Below are positions 1 through 7,117 of a stretch of DNA of 26,328 nucleotides, piece after piece. A program made the translations under genes and the position numbers. The DNA comes from JAAFHB01 sp037128295. Its GTDB lineage: Bacteria > Bacteroidota > Bacteroidia > Bacteroidales > Prolixibacteraceae. The notes under the pieces were generated by a model. The model worked only from the letters and a program-made list of their open reading frames with translations, searched no databases and was not told where the DNA came from. Location of the stretch: NCBI GenBank assembly GCA_037128295.1, contig JBAXWR010000092.1:1-26328 (forward strand), in the 5' to 3' direction. Each line of letters begins with the position of its first letter. Position 1 is the first letter of the stretch.

Positions 1-176
1 ATGGATGCGGTACGCTGAGCATTGGCTTCAAAATTATCAGGATAGATGATTTGGAAATTATCTGTATTAATTTGCCTCCAATGGATTCCGGAAGGATCCT
101 CGCCCTGAACATAGTATTGCCCTGAAACCCAAAAAGGTATAGATACAAGAAATATAAGAAGTATTATTTGTCTCAT
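1..176 (-). CDS. Exported protein, N-terminal fragment (gene runs off the left edge)
   Basis: An ATG at 174-176 on the minus strand opens a frame that stays open to the window edge (58 codons). The protein starts MRQIILLIFLVSIPFWVSGQ, a hydrophobic signal peptide with a likely cleavage after SG. The mature part contains GIHWRQINTDNFQIIYP, which resembles the start of secreted Bacteroidota proteins with TolB-like propellers; that resemblance is from memory and only tentative. It starts 10 bases after the aminopeptidase stop codon, so the two are probably co-transcribed. Too little is visible to assign a function. Confidence 0.6.
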   Translation of the reverse strand, partial: MRQIILLIFLVSIPFWVSGQYYVQGEDPSGIHWRQINTDNFQIIYPDNFEANAQRTAS

Positions 177-186
177 TTTCAGATTT

Positions 187-1968
187 TTATTTGGAAATCG
201 GAGCACACTGGAGACTTAGCCACTCTCTAACCTCCGCTTTCAACAGGATGCTTAGTTCCTTGTTCACCCTTGAATGATAATTATTTAACCAGGTTAATTC
301 AAAATCGGTCAACAAATTCTGATTGACAAGTTTTCTGTCGATCGGACACAAGGTGATTGTTTCAAATGAAAGGAAGGTGCCAAAGTCTGTCTTCCGGCTA
401 GTTTGGCATACAATAACATTTTCGGTCCTGATCCCATATTCCCCCACACGGTAAAGTGCTGGTTCATCCGATAAAACCTGGCCTGCCCGGATAGGTTCCC
501 CATTATATTCCTGTCGTATTGCCATTGGTCCTTCATGTACCGAGGAATAATGACCTACACCGTGCCCTGTTCCATGACCATAATTTAATCCATTGTCCCA
601 TAAAGCCTTGCGTGCCAAAATATCGAGCGAATACCCTTTTAGATTTTCCGGAAAAATTGCATTCGCAAGCTGGATCGTCCCTTTTAGGACAAGTGTGAAA
701 TCGGATCGCTGCTGTTCGGTGGGGAAACCTGTTGAGATTGTTCTTGTGATGTCGGTTGTTCCATCAAGGTACTGGCCTCCAGAATCAAAGAGGAGAATGC
801 TGTCCTGTAAAACCTCGGCATCCGTTTCCGGAGTTGCACTATAATGAACAATGGCGCCATGTGACCCGAATCCAACAATCGAACTGAAACTCTCGCCCAT
901 AAACAGATCCTGTTCTGCACGGAATTCCATAAGCTTTTCAGCAACTGTAATTTCCGTGATTGTTTCCTTTCCAAAATGATTCTCAAACCAGTACAGGAAA
1001 TTGACCATGGCGACACCGTCACGAATATGGGCCTGCTTCATCCCTTCAATTTCGGTTTCATTCTTTACTGATTTCAACAATGTTGTTAAGGAGGGTCCGT
1101 TTATAACCTGATTTCTTATCGAAATTTGCCTGTAAATCGCTGAACTTGTTTGTGCCGGATCGAGATTGAAAATTACCGGATTGATATTTTCCAAATAGGA
1201 AACTATTGAATCATAATTAATTACATCAACCCTTCCCCTTTCTAATGTGTCAATCAAAGCCGGTGTAAGTTTAGCAGGATCAACAAACAATTTAGCCTGA
1301 TGTTGATCGATGTAACCATAACCGGTAAAAAGCGGATTGTATTGGATATCATTTCCCCTAAGATTGAAACACCATGCAAGATCATCAGCCTGCGTAATAA
1401 GTGTTGCCTCGGCACCTGATTCTTTCAGCTTTTTGCGGATCTGTTCCAGCTTTTCTTCTCTGCTTAAACCGGCATACTGAACCGGATAGTCAACAATCGG
1501 GAATTTCGGAAATTCGGGGCGGGCTGCCCAGATAGGTGATACCAGATCCATATCCTGAATAAAAGTGCACCCCTTCGCACTTAGTTTCTGTTCTAAAACA
1601 TTAGCTTCAGAAGCTGAAATAGTCAAGCCATCAATAGCAATAACACTTCCGGTCGGAAGATTTTGAACAAACCACTCCTCTGCCGAAATCGTATCTGCCT
1701 GTCGATCTTTTAGCATGATGATTCCACTACCAGCCAATTGGTTTTCAGCTTGAATAAAGTAGCGGGAATCGGTCCACAGAACTGTAAGATCCATCGTAAT
1801 GGCAACTTTTCCATAAGATCCTGTAAAACCACTGATCCATTCGCGGGTCTTCCATGCATCGGGTACATATTCGCTTAAATGTGGATCCGTTCCAAGGATC
1901 AAATATCCATCCACTCCTCTTTCATTCATTAAATAACGAAGTGAGGAAACACGGTCTAAAATACTCAT
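187..1968 (-). CDS. Xaa-Pro aminopeptidase (M24B family)
   Basis: A 593-residue metallopeptidase that removes the N-terminal residue of peptides with proline in second position; no signal peptide, so cytosolic. The layout matches the three-domain XPNPEP1-like aminopeptidase P: two creatinase-type N-terminal domains (about 1-300), a pita-bread M24 domain (about 305-530) and a C-terminal extension. The five expected metal ligands are present with family spacing: D395 (LLFDSGG), D406 (TTDITR), H469 (GHGTGHG), E502 (SDEP) and E516 (IRTENV). H473 and H478 (VHEGP) also sit where active-site histidines lie in the family. The ATG follows the NUDIX stop by 22 bases and the next gene starts 10 bases downstream, suggesting an operon. 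The family assignment is secure; the exact substrates are not known. Confidence 0.93.
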   Translation of the reverse strand: MSILDRVSSLRYLMNERGVDGYLILGTDPHLSEYVPDAWKTREWISGFTGSYGKVAITMDLTVLWTDSRYFIQAENQLAGSGIIMLKDRQADTISAEEWFVQNLPTGSVIAIDGLTISASEANVLEQKLSAKGCTFIQDMDLVSPIWAARPEFPKFPIVDYPVQYAGLSREEKLEQIRKKLKESGAEATLITQADDLAWCFNLRGNDIQYNPLFTGYGYIDQHQAKLFVDPAKLTPALIDTLERGRVDVINYDSIVSYLENINPVIFNLDPAQTSSAIYRQISIRNQVINGPSLTTLLKSVKNETEIEGMKQAHIRDGVAMVNFLYWFENHFGKETITEITVAEKLMEFRAEQDLFMGESFSSIVGFGSHGAIVHYSATPETDAEVLQDSILLFDSGGQYLDGTTDITRTISTGFPTEQQRSDFTLVLKGTIQLANAIFPENLKGYSLDILARKALWDNGLNYGHGTGHGVGHYSSVHEGPMAIRQEYNGEPIRAGQVLSDEPALYRVGEYGIRTENVIVCQTSRKTDFGTFLSFETITLCPIDRKLVNQNLLTDFELTWLNNYHSRVNKELSILLKAEVREWLSLQCAPISK

Positions 1969-1990
1969 TGAATATTATTTATAAATATCA

Positions 1991-2527
1991 CTAAAGATAT
2001 TTCATTATGAAATATCTGACAATATTTCTCATACTATCTGACAGAAAATCTTCTAATCTAATCTCTTTGGGGAATAAAAATTCTACATCAGAAACATCAT
2101 CCGCAGGGATAATTTTTAATAGATTGTCAACCTCACAAATAAATGCAATATCCATTGTAAAAACAGAATAGCCAGAAAATATATATTCATTGGGAAATGA
2201 TGTCATATACCGGGCTAGGGTTACCTTTACCCCCAGCTCTTCTTCGATTTCCCTTATAACTGCTTCTTCTGCCGACTCCATAGGTTCCACAAAGCCTCCA
2301 GGTAGATCCAGCATTCCAAATCCGGGTTCAATAGCCCGCCGGGTCAACAACAACTTCCCTTCTTGATTAAAAATAAGACACGCCACAGCTGCCGAACTGT
2401 TCACATAGAAATGAAAATGACACCCTTCGCACTTGAAGGATCGCCCGTTATCATTGGTAATAAATTGATTGCTACCGCAACGCGGACAATATTTGATTAC
2501 ATTCCCTGGATGTGTTTCCAGACCCAT
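1991..2527 (-). CDS. NUDIX hydrolase with N-terminal zinc ribbon
   Basis: A 178-residue protein. Residues 14-36 hold two CxxC pairs (C14, C17, C33, C36), a zinc ribbon like the one in NudC-type NADH pyrophosphatases. The Nudix box is complete at residues 78-100: G78, five residues, E84, seven residues, R92-E93-I94, E96-E97, G99-V100. Nudix enzymes hydrolyse nucleoside diphosphates linked to another group, using Mg2+ held by the box glutamates. The substrate cannot be read from this sequence. It is probably the first gene of a short minus-strand operon with the aminopeptidase. It lacks the SQPWPxPxS signature of true NudC in the part I could inspect, so I do not call it NudC. Confidence 0.9.
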   Translation of the reverse strand: MGLETHPGNVIKYCPRCGSNQFITNDNGRSFKCEGCHFHFYVNSSAAVACLIFNQEGKLLLTRRAIEPGFGMLDLPGGFVEPMESAEEAVIREIEEELGVKVTLARYMTSFPNEYIFSGYSVFTMDIAFICEVDNLLKIIPADDVSDVEFLFPKEIRLEDFLSDSMRNIVRYFIMKYL

Positions 2528-2882
2528 ATTTTTCGGTTTTTAAATAATAATAGATTGACATTCTTTGTATTCTTTAATAATTTCCATGGTTTCCTGCCTC
2601 CGTTCTCCATTTTCCGTTCTTCATCAAAAGCTATATTAAGAACATTCGATTTGCGGCGCAAGGTGCTGTCCATCTTTTGGGAACATTTCTGATTGCGCCT
2701 TTATACCTGAGTTTATTTACTCTCCTACAAATATTTCGCACCTCCGGTGCTTTTGTTTGTCCAAAAAGTGAATTCAAGATATGGAATGTAGATTCTTCCG
2801 AAAATTCATTTTCAAATTTTCAAATCAATAAATTTTCAAATTCTTTGTCTGCTCCATGCTCCCTGCCCCATGCTCCTTCTCC
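2528..2882. other. 355-bp intergenic stretch, no gene seen
   Basis: This lies between the exported hydrolase (stop at 2883) and the NUDIX start (2527). I see no convincing gene. It contains a small palindrome (2738-2750), AT-rich runs around 2810-2845, and a pyrimidine-rich tract (about 2849-2885) with ATGCTCC repeated. On the minus strand this tract would form a purine-rich 3' untranslated region for the hydrolase mRNA. Confidence 0.6.
2738..2750. repeat. Short palindrome GCACC-TCC-GGTGC
   Basis: A perfect 5-bp stem with a TCC loop, followed on the plus strand by TTTTGTTT. It could be a weak terminator or a REP-like element. The three-base TCC loop matches the architecture of the REP-like hairpins inside pglX, but the stem sequence differs. 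Confidence 0.4.
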
Positions 2883-3785
2883 CTATTTTACAATCTTCTC
2901 CGCCTTCATCCAATCAATCAGGAGCATTGGCCATTGATCGTGAGGTTTGTTCTTTTTCGTCATGCCAAAACCATGGCCACCTTCGCGGAAAATATGAAGC
3001 TCTGCCGCAACTCCTTTCTCCTTAAGTGCCTTGTAAAACTCAATGCTGTTTCGTGGAGGTACAGCCTGGTCGTCATCTGCAAGGATTAAAAATGTGGGTG
3101 GCGTTTCTGCAGTCACCTGTAATTCATTGGAATAGAAATTGATCAATTTCAGGTCATGGTTTTTCCCGATCAGGTTTTCCCTCGAACCCATATGGCCCCA
3201 TTGTTCATTAAAGGAAATTACCGGATAAACAAGAACCGAAAAATCGGGTCGGCAACTGACCTTTTCGATGGGATCGTTGGATCCCGATTTTCCCTTGTCA
3301 AAATGGGTTGCTGCTGTTGATGCAAGATGTCCTCCCGCTGAAAACCCTGAAATTCCAATCTTATTGGGATCAATTCCACAGGCAGCAGCATTGTAACGAA
3401 CTGTGCGCAAAGCATATTGTGCATCCATGAGCGGTATTTCGTGGTGACCGTATGGGAGCCTGTATTTGAGAACGATACCTGCAATCCCTTTACTCTGGAG
3501 AAATTCGGCATAGGCATAGCCCTCATGGTCCATGGCTTCGATCGCATAACCACCTCCAGGACAAATAACAATTGCAGCTCCTGTGTTATTGGATTTTTCA
3601 GGAAGATAGATTGTAATTGTCGGTTCTGATACAAAACGGACCATTTTGCCGTTGAATGTCTCCTCCGCTTGTGGACATTCATTGTTTCCTGGAGCCCCAT
3701 TGGGCCAAAGCTTCGTAGTATTTTGTGCAAAACCCATTTGCATTGACGACATTGCAAAAAGCATAAAAATAATTTTTCGATTCAT
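2883..3785 (-). CDS. Exported alpha/beta-hydrolase (carbohydrate esterase-like)
   Basis: A 300-residue hydrolase with a signal peptide (MNRKIIFMLF, cleavage near GFA-QN at about 20). The ATG at 3785 was chosen because it places the signal peptide at the N-terminus; an upstream TTG at 3800 would add five residues. The fold signature is clear: oxyanion loop PGGGY (76-80), nucleophile elbow G-F-S149-A-G-G-H, an acidic residue in LADDDQAVPP (235-244), and H271 in EGGHGFGM. This pattern fits the acetyl-xylan/feruloyl-esterase-like group (BD-FAE type) that trims acyl groups from plant polysaccharides in the periplasm. The substrate is inferred from the family only. It is divergent from the LysE exporter gene. 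Confidence 0.87.
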   Translation of the reverse strand: MNRKIIFMLFAMSSMQMGFAQNTTKLWPNGAPGNNECPQAEETFNGKMVRFVSEPTITIYLPEKSNNTGAAIVICPGGGYAIEAMDHEGYAYAEFLQSKGIAGIVLKYRLPYGHHEIPLMDAQYALRTVRYNAAACGIDPNKIGISGFSAGGHLASTAATHFDKGKSGSNDPIEKVSCRPDFSVLVYPVISFNEQWGHMGSRENLIGKNHDLKLINFYSNELQVTAETPPTFLILADDDQAVPPRNSIEFYKALKEKGVAAELHIFREGGHGFGMTKKNKPHDQWPMLLIDWMKAEKIVK

Positions 3786-3942
3786 ATCTTTAATTATCAA
3801 TTAATTAACAAAGTAACAATTGTTTTTGCCTCCAGTCTTTGCCTATTCATCATCTGGAACTATTTGCGGCTAAAATAGAAAATATCGCGGCTAATTTTAC
3901 CTTTGTCAATTAAAATCGAATAGTATAGATCATTTTTTCAGT

Positions 3943-3950
3943 TATTTTTG
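3943..3950 (+). promoter_or_regulatory. Candidate -7 box TATTTTTG for the LysE-type gene
   Basis: This matches the Bacteroidota -7 consensus TAnnTTTG and ends only five bases before the ATG at 3956. If used, transcription would start at or next to the start codon and give a leaderless mRNA. No TTG -33 element is present at the expected 19-base spacing, so support is partial. Confidence 0.4.
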
Positions 3951-3955
3951 CATTT

Positions 3956-4588
3956 ATGAGTCTTAGTCTGCTTTGGGAGGGGTTTATGATTGGCATTGCG
4001 GTATCTGTTCCGCTGGGTCCATTGGGTATGCTTTGCATCAAACGAACCGTCAATAAGAACTGGAAATCCGGTTTTTTATCCGGTTTGGGGATTGCTGCAT
4101 CCGATGTGATTTATGCCATCGTTGCCGGGTTCAGCCTCACCATGATCATTGACTTTGTCAGGCATTACGAAATTTATTTCAAAATTCTTGGGGCGAGCAT
4201 GGTCATCTTTCTTGGACTCTACATTTTCCTGTCAAACCCTACGAAGGACATGCTGAAATTCAAACGCAAGGGGACTTCGTATTTACAGGATTTCCTGACT
4301 GCCTTTTTGCTCACTGTTTCCAATCCACTTCCTGTCTTTGTTTTCATCGCTATCTTCACAAGTTATAGCCTTGTACTTCAACTATCCCATTTATTTGAAA
4401 CATTCCTTATTATAGGGGGTATATTTATTGGTGGAACCACGTGGTGGTTTATTCTGACCGGTCTGGCAAATTTTTTCAGGCATAAACTCACGATCAATAC
4501 TTTATGGTGGGCCAATAAGATTATGGGTCTGGGAGTGATCCTGATTGCGGTTGGATTATTTGTTTACCTGCTTTTTAAACACATTTAA
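3956..4588 (+). CDS. LysE family amino-acid/small-molecule exporter
   Basis: A 210-residue, strongly hydrophobic inner-membrane protein with about six membrane segments. The N-terminal PLGPLG at 19-24 is the signature after the first helix of LysE/RhtB exporters; a conserved Asp follows in the second helix region (GLGIAASD). Later there is SNPLPV near 120, the position of the family's NP motif, and a C-terminal hydrophobic helix. Family members export basic or neutral amino acids; the substrate here is unknown. The gene is divergent from the exported hydrolase and convergent with the thioesterase, and their stop codons overlap in a shared TTAA. Confidence 0.85.
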   Translation: MSLSLLWEGFMIGIAVSVPLGPLGMLCIKRTVNKNWKSGFLSGLGIAASDVIYAIVAGFSLTMIIDFVRHYEIYFKILGASMVIFLGLYIFLSNPTKDMLKFKRKGTSYLQDFLTAFLLTVSNPLPVFVFIAIFTSYSLVLQLSHLFETFLIIGGIFIGGTTWWFILTGLANFFRHKLTINTLWWANKIMGLGVILIAVGLFVYLLFKHI

Positions 4589-4992
4589 ACCATTAATTTA
4601 GCAAGTATATCGGTAAACTCTTCAGGCGCCCTGCATGGTTTGCCTGTCGAAGAGCTCATAAATCCCAAAACAACATCCCCTTCGTTGATCAATTCCCCTT
4701 TCTCATTGTAAATCTCGGAGAAAATCCTGAATTTCACGATCGGGATTTCTTTGATGATGGTCCTGATCGTCAGCAATTCATCGTAAATGGCAGATTTGTG
4801 AAAAACGGCATTCAACTTTCGTACCGGAAGGAAAAACCCACTTTCCTCGACTTCCCTGTATGATTTCCAAACACTACGGATCAGATCGGTCCGTCCGATC
4901 TCATAGAGCCGTGGATAATTTCCATAATACATCACCCCCATCCGGTCGGTATCACCGTAACAAACACGATATTGCGAATCAAAACTTAGCAT
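4585..4992 (-). CDS. Acyl-CoA thioesterase, 4HBT (YbgC-like) hot-dog fold
   Basis: A 135-residue single hot-dog domain. The N-terminal motif YGDTDRMGVMYYGNY (12-26) is the YbgC/4-hydroxybenzoyl-CoA thioesterase signature, with D16 as the expected catalytic Asp. Enzymes of this group hydrolyse acyl-CoA thioesters; the chain preference is not evident. It is the last gene before the BREX operon on the same strand (67 bases downstream of the brxL stop) and overlaps the exporter gene by four bases at the stop codons. Confidence 0.88.
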   Translation of the reverse strand: MLSFDSQYRVCYGDTDRMGVMYYGNYPRLYEIGRTDLIRSVWKSYREVEESGFFLPVRKLNAVFHKSAIYDELLTIRTIIKEIPIVKFRIFSEIYNEKGELINEGDVVLGFMSSSTGKPCRAPEEFTDILAKLMV

Positions 4993-5059
4993 AAAATGAA
5001 ATAAATAGAAATAAATAGAAATACAAATGATCGGCGAATATATAATAAATCCTACGGAT

Positions 5060-7105
5060 TCAATCCATTAACGCCTTAACCAAACAATCCTTCAAATCGG
5101 TATAATACTGAATATTAATCTTAGTGATCATATCGTCCGATAATTCGTTCAATTGCTTTCGGGCATTGAGGGGAATGAGGATTGTCGTGGCTCCTTTTTC
5201 GACAGCTATTTCTGCAAGGTTGACAGCATTATAGACCAAATCCAGCGAGCCACCCAGGTTGAGCTGACCCACAATGACCAGGCCTCCTTTGGTACTTTTC
5301 TCCAACAAGGCACTGCACATCGAAATCAAAACGGCCATTCCCATTCCATTGCCACTCTTCGAGGCATCGAAAGCTCGCAGTTGTAACGAGAATTCGCGTG
5401 AACGGGGATCTCGGTCGCCAACCAGTTCTTTGGTTTTGCTGTACAAGTTTTGCTCCGCATACTTTACGCACTCCTGAAATGAGGGAGGTGCTGGCTTGTT
5501 CAAAATCTTGACACCTGAACCCGGCCCAACATTTACCTCTATTTTGTATAAACCTGTCGAATCTTCCTGTCCACCGGCATTCAAAGCCCAAATCTGACCA
5601 GGTGGCAGCGGATCGTCGCCTATGGTGTTTTCACTGTGAATCTCAGGGGTTGTCACAAATGTTTCAACGCCCTCTTCTCCAATTCGATAGCTAAAATGGG
5701 TATTCCTAAACTCAGCAGAACCTATCCTTTTTTGTTGTTCTTTTACCCTTCTGCGATATTCCAACGAAACTTTGACAGCCCATTCCAATAATTCATCCGA
5801 GATCGGTGCTTCAGGATTGGGTTGCATCAATTTGAGCAAACCGTTCAGCGTTTTATTGACAGCCGTGGTGTCCCTTCCTGACAAAGCCCCACCATAATCG
5901 ATCCGGGAAGCAACAGAGGAGATCCTACTGATATCGCGCAAACGGGTCCAACATTCCGCAAGGAAATCGCTGACCAACCCAAAATGATTGGTAAAATAAG
6001 CTTTGTCCAATTTGGGGAAATCCCAGCCTGGGACAAATGCATGGATGCGATCCATAAAAGCGGTATCGTCCCTCATTTCTGCAGGTAATGGACCAAACAA
6101 GTGGCCAATCCGTTGCTGGTGTTCAACATCGACTTCAAAATTTCCTACCATCACAACACCGCCATCTGCCCTGATCGGCTCTTTTCCCCGGCTGAACTCA
6201 CCGCTCTCCATGTAACCTTTCATGATGTTCACCCCATCTTTCTGGTCGAACGAGACACCTGATACTTCGTCGAAGCACACCACATCGTATTTGCAAACGA
6301 GACCCCGCTCACCGTTTCCCATGTTGACAAACATCTTTGCCACAGTAGCTTTGCCCCCCGAAACCAAATGTGAATAGGGCGAAATCTGTTGAAAGAGGTG
6401 CGATTTGCCAGTACCGCGCGGCCCCAATTCGATCATATTGTAATTCCGTTCCACAAAAGGAACCATCCTGACAAACTGAACATTCTTTGCTTTTTCGGAC
6501 AATGCTGTTGGCTCCAAACCTATACTCCTGATCAATAGGTCTTTCCATTCGCCTAACGTGAACAGTTCGCGACCTTTGTACAAAGCCTCCAATACGTTCC
6601 GGTTGGCCAACTGGATCGGACGGATACCCACTATGCCAAATGGCCGGCCATTTTTTTCCTGCCCGAGGACGGCATCGTATTCCAATTCCAGTTCTGCATA
6701 AAATCCTCCCGATAACATCCTGTCGTTGGCACTGACCAATTCGGATGAAATGCGGACTTTGTTCAACATTAAACTGGGAAGTGTCGCCAGGTAACTATCT
6801 GTTGTTGTGTCGAGCCTGGCCGTAATGATGTCGATCAATTTGATCGGACCCTTTTCCCTGGCCTTCGATTTGAAATATTCCTCTTCGCCGGTGCGGACTG
6901 TGCGATCCTGCAATTGCCGTTTCACGATTTCGAGACCCTCCCGGATCTCTTCTTCATCGGTCGTGGAACAATAACGCCCTAGCAGAAACTCGATTACATA
7001 GGTGGGGACCGGGAATGTTTTGCGGAACAGCCCGATCAAATCTTTTCGAACGATAAAGCCTTCAAATGCTTTGGCCGCCAATTGGTCAATTTTGTCCATT
7101 TCCAT
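5060..7105 (-). CDS. brxL: BREX AAA+/Lon-like protein BrxL
   Basis: A 681-residue BrxL, the final core gene of a type 1 BREX operon. It has a BREX-specific N-terminal region (1-200), an AAA+ ATPase core with Walker A GPRGTGKS (228-235), Walker B VVCFDE (275-280) and a sensor-like VMVGN near 318-322, and a Lon-protease-like C-terminal domain (about 515-681). In published BREX systems BrxL is a DNA-binding AAA+ assembly needed for phage restriction but not for methylation. In the Lon-like domain the usual catalytic Ser site (DGPSAG in Lon) reads KSGNGMG. The Lys-bearing helix after GG reads GGSLDLVYNAV and lacks the lysine, so protease activity is doubtful by inference. The start lies 12 bases after the pglZ stop. 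Confidence 0.95.
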   Translation of the reverse strand: MEMDKIDQLAAKAFEGFIVRKDLIGLFRKTFPVPTYVIEFLLGRYCSTTDEEEIREGLEIVKRQLQDRTVRTGEEEYFKSKAREKGPIKLIDIITARLDTTTDSYLATLPSLMLNKVRISSELVSANDRMLSGGFYAELELEYDAVLGQEKNGRPFGIVGIRPIQLANRNVLEALYKGRELFTLGEWKDLLIRSIGLEPTALSEKAKNVQFVRMVPFVERNYNMIELGPRGTGKSHLFQQISPYSHLVSGGKATVAKMFVNMGNGERGLVCKYDVVCFDEVSGVSFDQKDGVNIMKGYMESGEFSRGKEPIRADGGVVMVGNFEVDVEHQQRIGHLFGPLPAEMRDDTAFMDRIHAFVPGWDFPKLDKAYFTNHFGLVSDFLAECWTRLRDISRISSVASRIDYGGALSGRDTTAVNKTLNGLLKLMQPNPEAPISDELLEWAVKVSLEYRRRVKEQQKRIGSAEFRNTHFSYRIGEEGVETFVTTPEIHSENTIGDDPLPPGQIWALNAGGQEDSTGLYKIEVNVGPGSGVKILNKPAPPSFQECVKYAEQNLYSKTKELVGDRDPRSREFSLQLRAFDASKSGNGMGMAVLISMCSALLEKSTKGGLVIVGQLNLGGSLDLVYNAVNLAEIAVEKGATTILIPLNARKQLNELSDDMITKINIQYYTDLKDCLVKALMD

Positions 7106-7117
7106 CTTTTCAATTTT

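Noticed and set aside
5048..5060. Terminator hairpin at the end of brxL
   Set aside because: AATCC-TAC-GGATT has only a 5-bp stem and no T run on the minus strand; it also touches the stop codon.
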